Below are positions 1 through 8,436 of a stretch of 64,000 bases of DNA, piece by piece. Made by a program: the position numbers and the translations under genes. The notes under the pieces were generated by a model, which was not told the origin of the DNA, did no database searches, and saw only the letters and a program-made list of their open reading frames with translations. Source of the DNA: Microbacterium sp. LWH11-1.2 (lineage in GTDB: Bacteria; Actinomycetota; Actinomycetes; Actinomycetales; Microbacteriaceae); NCBI RefSeq assembly GCF_038397745.1, contig NZ_CP151636.1:2232001-2296000 (forward strand), read 5' to 3'. Numbering within the stretch: position 1 is the first letter of the stretch; each line of letters opens with the position of its first letter.

Positions 1-24
1 AGAGGCGGGCCTTCTCTGTGTCCA

Positions 25-42
25 GCGGGAGATCACTCCCGC
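25..42 (-). terminator. weak hairpin after the leftmost gene
   Basis: A perfect 7-bp stem (GCGGGAG/CTCCCGC) with an ATCA loop lies just beyond the stop of the minus-strand gene at 62-535. No T-tract follows on the minus strand, so this is at best a weak or factor-assisted terminator. The first 24 bases of the window hold nothing recognisable. Confidence 0.35.
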
Positions 43-61
43 CCGTCAGCGCGCCCGTGTC

Positions 62-535
62 TCAGCGCAGAGTGACGTCGATCGTCTCCGTGAACGGGTC
101 GATGTCGATGTTGGTCGTGATCGAGTATCCGGATCCGGAGGGGCCGGTGGGACGGAACTGGATGCGGACATTGGTGATGTCGCTCGCGGTGATCACGCCG
201 GTGATCGAGCCGTCGGGGTTCTGCGTGACGACGATGCCGATGGCGTTGACGACCTGCAGGGTGACGCCCGGATCCGGGACGATCATGACGCTGGTGCCGG
301 CGGGGAGCAGCGCGAGGTTGCCGTCCGCATCGCTGCCCTCGACGGTGAAGTTGGTCACGTTGCCGCTCACGACGCTGACGGTCGCGCCGGTGGCCCAGAA
401 GGTCGCAGGGGGAGGCGTCTGCGATGCGGCGGCGAGCGGCGTCGCGACGGCGACGGCGACGACGGGTACCGACCAGGCTGCGCTCTTGACGAGGGTCCGG
501 CGCGAGAGGTCGCGGGTGCTGAGGTTGTCCTGCAT
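62..535 (-). CDS. secreted protein with twin-arginine-type signal
   Basis: A 157-aa protein of unknown function. The N-terminus carries a twin-arginine-like motif (SRRTLVK at about residues 9-15), then a hydrophobic stretch ending in PLAAAS, so export through Tat is likely. The rest is a beta-rich soluble domain rich in Val, Thr and Gly without recognisable catalytic residues. I chose the ATG at 535 over a start 39 bases upstream because AAGGAAAG lies a few bases before it. Its signal region closely resembles that of the divergent gene at 779 (RRT, then AWSVPV and VATPL), so the two are probably related surface proteins. The neighbouring LPXTG-type adhesin fits a cell-envelope role. No function can be assigned. 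Confidence 0.8.
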   Translation of the reverse strand: MQDNLSTRDLSRRTLVKSAAWSVPVVAVAVATPLAAASQTPPPATFWATGATVSVVSGNVTNFTVEGSDADGNLALLPAGTSVMIVPDPGVTLQVVNAIGIVVTQNPDGSITGVITASDITNVRIQFRPTGPSGSGYSITTNIDIDPFTETIDVTLR

Positions 536-778
536 TTCTTTCCTTTTCCGGCTCTGAGGAGCCATCTCTTCCACGTGTGCGCGCGTCGTGACGCGGAGAG
601 CGCATGATCGCTGAGTGCGCCACGGAGAAGGAGTCCCATCGGCCCCCGAAGTGACGCCGAACGGAGGAATCCACCGGAGATTTCACGATCTGCTGGATCT
701 CGCGTCACTCCTGCGACGTTTCCGACTCCTTCCCAATGTGTCGACAGACTGTCGGCCGCTTGAGGGGAGTCAAATCAG
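536..778. other. divergent intergenic region between two surface-protein genes
   Basis: About 240 bases separate the divergent starts at 535 and 779. The promoters of both genes must lie here. I could not pick a convincing -35/-10 pair for either one. The plus-strand gene has a GAGGGGAG Shine-Dalgarno sequence at about 762-769. Confidence 0.5.
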
Positions 779-1561
779 ATGAAGGAACAAGAGGCAGTCC
801 AGAAGCGTGGCCTGACGCGGAGAACGGTCGTGATCGGCGGGGCATGGTCCGTGCCCGTGATCGCGGCGGCCGTGGCCACACCGCTCACCGCCGCGTCCGT
901 GGCATGCACCGCAGCGCTCAGCACGAGCACCGCCGTCTACTCGCGGTTGAGCGGCACCTCGTCGCTGTTCACCTGGGTGGACGTCTTCGGTGACGGCAAG
1001 GACCTCACACTCACGCTCAGCGCGGTCCCCAACGGTGCGAGCAACATGACGATCAACCAGACGAACAACCTTCGTCTCGACTCCGCCACCGTCGGCGGGG
1101 AAGCGCAGCCCAGCGTGCATCTCGCGCTCGACACCGCCGATCTCCGCAATCTCGGCGGAGGGCAGCGCGTCACGTTCAGCTTCGCTCTGGACGGAGTGGC
1201 GACCACGGTCTCGGACCTCGGCTACACGATCAAGGACATCGACGGCGTCCAGGCTCTGGACGGCCTCGGTGGTGCGGAGCGCGTGTACGTCTCCGAAGGC
1301 ACCGGAACGTACAACTCCGACTGGATCCGCGGCCAAGGGACGGGCACCAACGCATGGCGGCCGTTCACCAGCTCGCCGAACCCCGAGGTCGCGCCCACCA
1401 GCGCGGCTGGAAACGTGCGGGTGACCGCGTCGGGTGTCAGCGCGTTCGACCTCACCTTCGTCGCCAACAACTCCGGGCGTGCGCTCGGAGAGCGGCCGCC
1501 CCAGAACATCTGGATCGGGCCGCTCACGTTCACCGCCCTCAACCCGGTGTGCACGGTATGA
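779..1561 (+). CDS. secreted surface protein with twin-arginine-type signal
   Basis: A 260-aa exported protein of unknown function. Residues about 11-40 hold LTRRTVVIGG followed by a hydrophobic segment ending PLTAAS, which matches a Tat-type signal. The mature part is beta-rich with many Thr, Ser and Asn residues. It has two Cys, one just after the signal and one three residues from the C-terminus, which could form a disulphide. The start has GAGGGGAG upstream. Its TGA overlaps the ATG of the adhesin gene by 4 bases, so the two are translationally coupled and probably assembled on the surface together. No enzymatic motif is visible. Confidence 0.8.
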   Translation: MKEQEAVQKRGLTRRTVVIGGAWSVPVIAAAVATPLTAASVACTAALSTSTAVYSRLSGTSSLFTWVDVFGDGKDLTLTLSAVPNGASNMTINQTNNLRLDSATVGGEAQPSVHLALDTADLRNLGGGQRVTFSFALDGVATTVSDLGYTIKDIDGVQALDGLGGAERVYVSEGTGTYNSDWIRGQGTGTNAWRPFTSSPNPEVAPTSAAGNVRVTASGVSAFDLTFVANNSGRALGERPPQNIWIGPLTFTALNPVCTV

Positions 1562-3444
1562 ACCGCCGGAGCGGCACGGGGGTGTCGAGAGGGTCGAGCC
1601 GCGCGGGGCGCTGGCTCGCCGGTGCGCTGCTCGCGCTCGGAGCCGCCATCGCACCCGGTGGCGTCAGCGCAGCCATGGCGGCCGAGGTCGAACCGGGCGA
1701 TGCGGTCTACATCGGCGGCAAGGAGGGATACGGCGGCACCGGCGTCTTCCCGATCTGGTCCTCAGGGGTGCAGGAAGGGGATCCGGATTACTGGGCGTAC
1801 TGCATCGAGCACGACGTGTCGGCGGAGACCGGACTGCTGGGCGTCGCCGGAGGCCTCGACAGCTACCTCGGCGCCAACTACTTCACCGACCCGGCGGTCA
1901 CCGGCAAAGTGCTGTGGGTGCTGGCGAACAGCTTCCCGGCCGTGAGTCTCGAAGACCTCGGTGCGGCGGCGGGGGTGCCGGGCATCTCGCGCAACGACGC
2001 CATCGAGGCGACCCAGTACGCGATCTGGCGATACACCGACCTGACCTTCGACGCCCCCTGGGCCTGGGAGACCCCCGACTCGGAGGCTGCCTACTGGTAC
2101 CTCGTGAACGGGGCGAACGCCAGTCCGGGGCTCACCCCCGAAGACCTGCAGGTGACGGCCTCGGTGACGGCGCCCGGCACACCCCAGACTGCGGGGAGCC
2201 TCGTCGGACCCTTCACGGTGAACACCGATCAGGCCTCGGTCGTCGTCTCGGTGGATCCCGCCGTCACGATCACGGATGCCGCAGGGACCGCGGTCGACCC
2301 GAACGCGGTCGTCGACGGGCAGGAGCTCTACCTGGATCTGCGGGGCTCGACCGTCGCGGGGAGCGCCACCGTGCGCGCGACCGCCGTCGGCTCGGGAAGC
2401 ACGGGCACCGTGATCTCGGTGCCGACCACGCCGGGCGGCACCCCGACAGCGGAGGACCACGCGCAGTCGATCATCCTGGTCGCGCCGGAGACGGCGCAGA
2501 CGACGGGAGAAGCCACGGTGGACTGGGCTGCGCAGCCGGGTGCCGTCGAGCCGGTGATCGGGACGTCGCTGGTCGACGCCGCAGACGGAGACCGGGTGCT
2601 GGGATGGAACGGCGGCACCGTGATCGACACGGTCGCCTACCAGAACCTGGTGCCGGGCACCGAGTACACGATCTCGGGTGAGCTCATGCGCAAGTCCGAC
2701 GGTCAGCCCACCGGGATCACCGGTGCGACGACCTTCACCCCCACCGTGGCGAACGGCTCGATCGACGTCAGCTTCGTCGTACCCGAGGGATATGCGGGTG
2801 AGACGCTCGTCGCCTTCGAGGAGCTCTTCGAAGGCGCGGGCGGCGCGGGCGAGCCGGTCGCGGAGCACAAGGACATCGACGACGCCGCACAGACCGTGAC
2901 GGTGGAGACGGCCCCGGAGGTGCCGGTTCCGGCGATCGGGACGTCGCTGGTGGATGCCGCCGACCAGGACCACGTCCTGACCTCCGGCGGGGGGACACTC
3001 GTCGACACGGTCGCGTACCTCAACCTCACCCCCGGGGTGGAGTACACGGTCGTCGGCGAGCTGATGGACAAGGCCGACAGCCAGCCGACCGGGATCATGG
3101 GGTCGGCCACGTTCACGCCGACGAGCGCGAACGGGTCGATCGACGTGACGTTCACCGTTCCTGCGGGGTTCTCCGGCGACGTGCTGGTCGCCTTCGAGTG
3201 GCTCTTCGTGGGTGACGACGAGGGGGACGAACCCGTCGCCGCGCACACGGACATCGATGACGCGGCGCAGACGGTCGCTGTCGAGGCGGGAACCTCCGTC
3301 GTCCCCACGACGCCGAAGCCCGGCAGCGGGAGTCTCGCCGTCACCGGTGCCGCGGCACCGACGGTGATCGTCGCGGCCGCGTCGGCCGCTCTCCTCGCGG
3401 GAGCGATCCTGATGCGGTCGAGAAGGCGCGACGTCGACGCCTGA
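1558..3444 (+). CDS. wall-anchored thioester-domain/VaFE-repeat adhesin
   Basis: A 628-aa surface protein. Order of parts: signal peptide (residues 1-41, ending AMA); a thioester domain with YCIEHD (Cys82) and TQYAIWRYT (Gln153), the Cys/Gln pair that forms an internal thioester in TQXA-type adhesins; a linker; two VaFE-type beta repeats from about residues 331 and 458, each containing GTSLVDAAD, DTVAY and LVAFE; then LAVTG, a membrane helix and an Arg-rich tail. LAVTG fits the LAxTG signal of class E sortases, but no sortase gene is in the window. Such proteins bind covalently to host or surface amines. The start overlaps the upstream stop (ATGA). A strong hairpin follows the gene. Confidence 0.88.
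   Translation: MNRRSGTGVSRGSSRAGRWLAGALLALGAAIAPGGVSAAMAAEVEPGDAVYIGGKEGYGGTGVFPIWSSGVQEGDPDYWAYCIEHDVSAETGLLGVAGGLDSYLGANYFTDPAVTGKVLWVLANSFPAVSLEDLGAAAGVPGISRNDAIEATQYAIWRYTDLTFDAPWAWETPDSEAAYWYLVNGANASPGLTPEDLQVTASVTAPGTPQTAGSLVGPFTVNTDQASVVVSVDPAVTITDAAGTAVDPNAVVDGQELYLDLRGSTVAGSATVRATAVGSGSTGTVISVPTTPGGTPTAEDHAQSIILVAPETAQTTGEATVDWAAQPGAVEPVIGTSLVDAADGDRVLGWNGGTVIDTVAYQNLVPGTEYTISGELMRKSDGQPTGITGATTFTPTVANGSIDVSFVVPEGYAGETLVAFEELFEGAGGAGEPVAEHKDIDDAAQTVTVETAPEVPVPAIGTSLVDAADQDHVLTSGGGTLVDTVAYLNLTPGVEYTVVGELMDKADSQPTGIMGSATFTPTSANGSIDVTFTVPAGFSGDVLVAFEWLFVGDDEGDEPVAAHTDIDDAAQTVAVEAGTSVVPTTPKPGSGSLAVTGAAAPTVIVAAASAALLAGAILMRSRRRDVDA
2550..3290 (+). repeat. two tandem VaFE repeat units
   Basis: Two in-frame units (about 2550-2920 and 2932-3290) encode near-parallel protein segments: GTSLVDAAD, DTVAY, VPGTEYT or TPGVEYT, GELM, QPTGI, ANGSIDV, LVAFE and DIDDAAQTV occur in the same order in both. 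The similarity shows an internal duplication typical of stalk-like adhesins and pilins. Confidence 0.85.
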
Positions 3445-3455
3445 CCTGCGGGTCC

Positions 3456-3500
3456 GCGCGGGCAGAGCGGCGAGAGGATCCTCCGCTGCTCTGCCCGCGC
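3456..3500 (+). terminator. terminator after the adhesin gene
   Basis: A 13-bp perfect stem (3456-3468 with 3488-3500) encloses a smaller palindrome, GAGGATCCTC. It follows the adhesin stop at 3444 by 12 bases. It lacks a long T-tract (TTCCGCGT follows). It separates the surface operon from the sigma-factor gene. Confidence 0.65.
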
Positions 3501-3650
3501 TTCCGCGTGGGGGAGGACCGATCCGGGATGGCCTCCACGCCCCCGGCGGGGATATCATTGAACGTCGATTCAAGATCGGATCGATCGCGCGGGTCGACTC
3601 GCGTCCGGCTGCTCGGCGGAGACGAGCGGGCGTTTTCTGGAGAGGGAGAC

Positions 3651-5438
3651 GTGGGAGATTCTCGCAGCGATCGTGAGCTCCTCCGTGCGCTCCGAGACGG
3701 TGACCAGTCGGCGTACGCCGTGCTGTGGGAGCGCCACATCGGCGCGGCGCTCCGATACGCGCACCGCCTGTTCCCCTCGCACGCGGAGGATCTCGCCTCC
3801 GAGGCGCTCCTCGCCGTCTACCAGCAGGTGACGACGACGAGCGCCGGGCCCGAGTTCGCCTTCCGCTCGTATCTCAAGGCCGTGATCCGCAACACCGCGA
3901 TCCGGTGGCGCAAGGACGCCGACCGCATCGACGACACCGTCGAGGCCGACCGCCCCCACTTCCGCGACGCCCTCAGCCTCGTCGAACGGGAGTCGAACGC
4001 CCAGCAGTTCCTCGGAGCGTTCCAAGAGCTCCCGGAGCGGTGGCAGCGCGTGCTGTGGCTCACGGAGGTCGCCGACGTGCCCCGCCCCGAGATCGCGCGA
4101 GAGCTCGGAATCAAGCCGAACGCCGTCTCCGCCCTGCAGCGCCGCGCACGCACCGGTCTCAAGCTGAACTGGCTCACGTCGCAGATCCCGCTCGCGCTGC
4201 GCGATGACGAGGCGCATGCCGCCCGCCTCTTCCCCCGACACCTGACCGATCCGCTCGACGACACCGTGGCGCGCGAGGTGAATGACCACGTGTCGTCCTG
4301 CAGCGAATGCGGAGAACTGCTCCTCGACATGCGCAGCGACGCCCGCCGTCTGCAGGGTGTCACCCTGTCCGCTGTCGGATTCGGCGCCCTCGGGGTCGTC
4401 CTTCCGGCCACGGGGGCCCTCGCCCCCGGCACCACCGCTGCTGCGGTGGGCCTGATCGCGGCCGGTACCGGTGCCGGGATCACGAGCCTTCTCGCCGGCG
4501 GCATCGGCGTGCTCACGATCAGCGGCCTTCTGCTCGGACCGCTGTTCTTCCCCGGGGACGCTCCGATCGCCTCCTCGGCCCCGATCGCCGCGACCGAGCG
4601 CACGTCCACCGCGCCGCCCCCTGTCACCGGCGTCGGAACGCCCGGAGGCATCGAGGTGGTGCCGATCCCGTCCAGTCCACGGCCGACGGTCCGTACGGGG
4701 CGCTGGATCGACGACCCCGCGATCGACTCGGTCGATCTGGTCAACGACCCCGACGCCCCGGCACCGATCACCCCGACGGCGCCGGGGACGGCACCGGGAA
4801 CCACCCCCGGGCCGGGATCGGGCGCCGGACTGACCCCGGGACTGGTCACCCCCTCGACGTCGTCCGGATACCTCGCGCCGGTGCTGGCGGGCACCGCGAC
4901 GCCAGGGTCCACGGTCGGCGTCGACGTCGCGGGTGCGCGCTACACCCCCGCTGTGGCAGACGACGGCTCGTGGTCTTTCGATCCCCGCGCCCTCGAGCTG
5001 CCCGCCGGCACCTACGACTATCAGGCCTGGGCCTTCGACGAAGACATCCAGTCGCCCGCGATGGCCGGAAGCTTCACGATCCTTCCCATCGTCATCGAGG
5101 GCTTCGAGAACATCACCGGCATCGAGGACATGGACGTGACGGAGGCCAGCACCACGGGCCTGGTCATCGCCGCCACGGGACCGGCGAACGGGTCGATCTA
5201 CATCACGAGCATCGAGGGGCATTCGGCGCTGATCCCCCTCGACAGCACCGGGCACGCGATCAAGCGACTCCGCATGCACTCCCAGGGCTGGTACTGGTTC
5301 ACCTTCCGGGCGCTGGATGCCGACGGCTACTGGGGCCCGCCGGACGAGCACCCCCTCGATGTGTGGGATCCGGACGTCATCTTCGATCCCTGGGGCCCCG
5401 ACCCCGCGGAGATGACCTTCGACATCAGCGACCCCTAG
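3651..5438 (+). CDS. ECF sigma factor fused to zinc-finger anti-sigma-like, membrane and extracellular domains
   Basis: A 595-aa fusion. Residues about 10-90 are sigma-70 region 2 (AEDLASEALLAVYQQV) and 120-178 are region 4 (HTH around PRPEIARELGIKPNAVSALQ). Residues 205-225 form a short zinc-finger of the anti-sigma type (His213, Cys217, Cys220). Residues about 237-300 are hydrophobic with two membrane passes likely. A Pro/Thr-rich linker and a beta-sandwich (Ig-like) domain plus a further module make up the rest, probably outside the cell. So sensor, anti-sigma and sigma may be one chain. I chose the GTG at 3651, preceded by GGAGAGGGAG; an in-frame ATG 48 codons upstream looks spurious. The gene follows the adhesin operon and may control surface genes (inference). 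Confidence 0.85.
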   Translation: MGDSRSDRELLRALRDGDQSAYAVLWERHIGAALRYAHRLFPSHAEDLASEALLAVYQQVTTTSAGPEFAFRSYLKAVIRNTAIRWRKDADRIDDTVEADRPHFRDALSLVERESNAQQFLGAFQELPERWQRVLWLTEVADVPRPEIARELGIKPNAVSALQRRARTGLKLNWLTSQIPLALRDDEAHAARLFPRHLTDPLDDTVAREVNDHVSSCSECGELLLDMRSDARRLQGVTLSAVGFGALGVVLPATGALAPGTTAAAVGLIAAGTGAGITSLLAGGIGVLTISGLLLGPLFFPGDAPIASSAPIAATERTSTAPPPVTGVGTPGGIEVVPIPSSPRPTVRTGRWIDDPAIDSVDLVNDPDAPAPITPTAPGTAPGTTPGPGSGAGLTPGLVTPSTSSGYLAPVLAGTATPGSTVGVDVAGARYTPAVADDGSWSFDPRALELPAGTYDYQAWAFDEDIQSPAMAGSFTILPIVIEGFENITGIEDMDVTEASTTGLVIAATGPANGSIYITSIEGHSALIPLDSTGHAIKRLRMHSQGWYWFTFRALDADGYWGPPDEHPLDVWDPDVIFDPWGPDPAEMTFDISDP

Positions 5439-5500
5439 ACGCGCGTCGCAACACGCCGTCATGAGGGAATGCCTCATCGGGGCGGGCCGTTGTCCCGAGG

Positions 5501-6454
5501 ATGACTCGTATCGGAACCAGTGACCTCTCCGTCTTCCCGCTCTCTCTCGGGGGCAACGTGTTCGGCTGGACGGCCGACCGCGACGCCTCCTTCGCCGTTC
5601 TCGACGCCTTCGTCGCGGGTGGCGGCGACTTCATCGACACGGCCGATTCCTACAGCTCCTGGGTGCCGGGCAACGCGGGAGGGGAGAGCGAGACGATCGT
5701 CGGCGCGTGGCTCGCCTCGCGGAAGCCTGCGGACGTCGTCGTCGCGACCAAGGTGAGTCAGCACCCCGACTTCCGCGGCCTCTCGGGAGCGAACGTGCGC
5801 AAGGCCGCCGAGGCATCGCTCGCACGGCTGGGCCTCGACACGATCGACCTGTACTACGCGCACTTCGACGACGAGTCGGTGCCCCTGGAGGAGACCGTCG
5901 CCGCGTTCGGACAGCTCGTGACCGACGGCCTCGTGCGCCACGTCGCGGTGTCGAACTACACCGCGGAGCGCATCCGCGAGTGGATCGGCATCGCGGATCG
6001 CCTCGGCGTGTCCCGCCCGGTCGCCGTGCAGCCGCACTACAACCTCGTGCATCGCAATGTCGTCGAGGAGACGATCATCCCGGTCGCGCAGGAGTTCGGC
6101 ATCGGCCTGGTCCCGTACTACTCCCTCGCCAGCGGATTCCTCACCGGCAAGTACCGCTCGACGGATGCTGCGGGTCAGGCGTCACCGCGTGCCCAGGGCG
6201 CCGCGAAGTATGCGACGGACGCGGGACTGCGCATCATCGACGCGCTCGAGGAGATCGGGCACGCTCACGGTGCATCTGTCGCGGCGACGTCGCTCGCCTG
6301 GCTGCGGGCGCAGCCGACCGTCGTCGCGCCGATCGCGAGTGCCCGCACCGTCGAGCAGGTGCCGGATCTGCTCGCGGGCGGACGACTGGAGCTCGCGTCC
6401 GACGAGGTGGAGCAGCTGAACCGCGTCTCGGAGTGGACGCCCGCTCAGGCCTGA
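5501..6454 (+). CDS. aldo/keto reductase
   Basis: A 317-aa NADPH-dependent oxidoreductase of the aldo/keto reductase superfamily (TIM barrel), of the YghZ/Tas-like group. The catalytic tetrad is visible: Asp and Tyr in FIDTADSY, Lys in VATKVSQ, His in YYAHFDD. The cofactor-binding C-terminal part (SLAWLRAQPTVVAPIASART) is intact. Length is normal for the family. It probably reduces small aldehydes or ketones; the substrate cannot be told from sequence. It stands alone, between the sigma-factor gene and a convergent two-component operon. Only GAGG directly abuts the ATG, so ribosome binding looks weak. Confidence 0.9.
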   Translation: MTRIGTSDLSVFPLSLGGNVFGWTADRDASFAVLDAFVAGGGDFIDTADSYSSWVPGNAGGESETIVGAWLASRKPADVVVATKVSQHPDFRGLSGANVRKAAEASLARLGLDTIDLYYAHFDDESVPLEETVAAFGQLVTDGLVRHVAVSNYTAERIREWIGIADRLGVSRPVAVQPHYNLVHRNVVEETIIPVAQEFGIGLVPYYSLASGFLTGKYRSTDAAGQASPRAQGAAKYATDAGLRIIDALEEIGHAHGASVAATSLAWLRAQPTVVAPIASARTVEQVPDLLAGGRLELASDEVEQLNRVSEWTPAQA

Positions 6455-6481
6455 GGCCGACGAGTCGGATGCGAGCTCGCG

Positions 6482-7159
6482 TCAGTCCTCTCCGACGAGC
6501 CCGAGGCGATGCGCGAGGATCACGGCGTGGATGCGATCGCGAGCGCCGAGCTTGGCCAGGACCCGCCCGACGTGGGTCTTGACGGTGGATTCGCCCACGT
6601 AGAGCGTCTGCGCGATCTCGGAGTTCGTGAGACCGCGGCCGATGGCGAGGAACACATCGCGCTCGCGCTCGGTGAGGTCGGCGAGCCGGGCGGAGTCGGC
6701 GGGATCGGGTTCCGCCCGCGCGGTGCCGAGCTGCGGGGAGACGTGCTGCAGCAGCATTCGCGTGATCCGGGGTGCGAGCGCCGCATCACCGCGATGCACC
6801 GCGTGGACGGCCGAGATCATCTCGTGGCGCTGCGCGTCCTTCAGCAGGAATCCGCTGGCACCCGCGCGGATCGCACCGAAAGCGTACTCGTCCAGGTCGA
6901 AGGTGGTGAGGACGAGGACCCTGGTCTGCGGATGCTCTCGCACGATGGTCTCCGTCGCCGCGATGCCGTCGAGCCCCGGCATCCGGATGTCCATCAGCAC
7001 CAGGTCGGGCGCGAGCGCGGCGACCTGAGCGATCGCGGCATTCCCGTCGGCGGCCTCTCCGACGACGGTGATGCCGGGTTCCGCTTCGAGGACCATGCGG
7101 AACCCCACGCGGATCAGCTCCTGGTCGTCGACGAGGAGGACTCTGATCGTCTCTGTCAT
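6482..7159 (-). CDS. NarL/LuxR-type response regulator
   Basis: A 225-aa response regulator. The receiver domain (1-120) has the acidic pair near the start (LVDDQE), the phospho-acceptor Asp in LVLMDIRMPG and the conserved Lys in LLKDA. The C-terminal LuxR HTH (about 155-215) contains LTERERDVFLAIGRG and STVKTHVGRVLAKL. It overlaps the sensor kinase gene by 4 bases (ATGA) and is the last gene of the ABC exporter operon. By analogy with DesK/LiaS-type systems it probably controls expression of the neighbouring exporter, but the signal is unknown. Confidence 0.93.
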   Translation of the reverse strand: MTETIRVLLVDDQELIRVGFRMVLEAEPGITVVGEAADGNAAIAQVAALAPDLVLMDIRMPGLDGIAATETIVREHPQTRVLVLTTFDLDEYAFGAIRAGASGFLLKDAQRHEMISAVHAVHRGDAALAPRITRMLLQHVSPQLGTARAEPDPADSARLADLTERERDVFLAIGRGLTNSEIAQTLYVGESTVKTHVGRVLAKLGARDRIHAVILAHRLGLVGED

Positions 7160-8427
7160 GCGTTCTCCTCGTTCGGTGATGACGGGGCGGCGGACGCGGT
7201 GCCCGCCGCGGGGAGCTCGGCGTGCAGCACCCAGCGCCCGGAGCCGTCGGGGGCGGAGCGCAGGTCGCCGTTCACATGGGCGGCGCGCTCGGCGAGTCCG
7301 CGGAGCCCGAAGCCGTCGTTTCCGGTGGCCCCGCGCACGCCGTCGTTGACGATGTCGACCGTCACGGTCTCGGCGGTGTAGGCCACTCGCACGGCGATCG
7401 CCGTGGCGGTCGGCGCATGACGCATCGCGTTCGTCACGCCTTCCTGGACGATCCGGCCGATGGCGTGCGCGACGCCGGGAGCGACGACCGCGCTTCCGCT
7501 CACCGCGAGCGTGACGGGGAAGCCGGCGCGTTGCGCGGCCGTCACCGTGTCGCGCGGCGGCGTCGGCTCCATCGGAGTGAGCGGCAGCGGCGAATCGTCG
7601 GCGCGGAGCACGCCCAGCATCGATCGCATCTCCGTGAGAGCACCCCGCGCGGTCTCCGCCGTGGCGGTCGCGGCCTTGCGCGCCTGCTCGGCATCCGGAG
7701 TCGCGGCCGCCCCTTCGGAGAGCGCCACGATGACCGTGAGGGAGTGCGAAACGATGTCATGCATCTCGCGTGCGATGCGCGCACGCTCCGCGGAGGCCGC
7801 CAGCTGCGCCTGCTGATCGCGCTCGACGAGGAGCTGCCGCGAACGATCGATGATGGCGGCGAGGTAGCGCTTGCGCTCGCCGACGTTGACCCCGACGAGG
7901 GTGCCGATCAGCCCGAGGACCACGACGCCGAGCACGGTGTCGACGCCGGTCTGCAGCGTGGCGACGCCGGTCAGCATCAGACACAGGGCGAAGAGCGTCA
8001 GAGCCGCCGATCCGATGCCGAAGCCGATCCATACCGCGCGGACGGACCCGTACACGGCGAGTGCGTAGCACGCGAAGAGCGGGAACGGCGTGCTGCCCGG
8101 ATGCGGGAGGAGCATCAGCAGCATCTCCAACGCGAACGCCGTGACGAACGGGATGAGGGGATGCTGCCGTCGCCAGAACAGCGTCGCGGCGGCGGCGATG
8201 ATGCAGATCGGGATGAGGAACGGCGGCGCCGTGTCGTCCGGCACCGGGGCGTCCATGTCGACGATCCCCACGGTCGCAGTGGACAGCAGGAGGGTGATGC
8301 CGACGATCAGCACGTCGGCGACGACCGGATGCCGCGCCCAGAACCGTCGGAGGAGACCCGGGGCACGCGGAAGCCGCAGCTCCTCGTCCTCGCGGATCGA
8401 GTCGCTGCGGCTGCGCGTTCTGCTCAC
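7156..8427 (-). CDS. DesK/LiaS-like sensor histidine kinase
   Basis: A 423-aa membrane kinase. Several transmembrane helices (residues about 30-165) precede a coiled dimerisation segment with the phospho-acceptor His in ARIAREMHDIVSHSL (HisKA_3 type) and a C-terminal ATPase domain with DGFGLRGLAERA. GTG start at 8427. It follows the ABC permease by 9 bases and overlaps the response regulator, so all four genes are one transcription unit. Kinases of this family often sense membrane or antibiotic stress through their membrane part; that role is inferred. Confidence 0.92.
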   Translation of the reverse strand: MSRTRSRSDSIREDEELRLPRAPGLLRRFWARHPVVADVLIVGITLLLSTATVGIVDMDAPVPDDTAPPFLIPICIIAAAATLFWRRQHPLIPFVTAFALEMLLMLLPHPGSTPFPLFACYALAVYGSVRAVWIGFGIGSAALTLFALCLMLTGVATLQTGVDTVLGVVVLGLIGTLVGVNVGERKRYLAAIIDRSRQLLVERDQQAQLAASAERARIAREMHDIVSHSLTVIVALSEGAAATPDAEQARKAATATAETARGALTEMRSMLGVLRADDSPLPLTPMEPTPPRDTVTAAQRAGFPVTLAVSGSAVVAPGVAHAIGRIVQEGVTNAMRHAPTATAIAVRVAYTAETVTVDIVNDGVRGATGNDGFGLRGLAERAAHVNGDLRSAPDGSGRWVLHAELPAAGTASAAPSSPNEENA

Positions 8428-8436
8428 GGGCTGACT

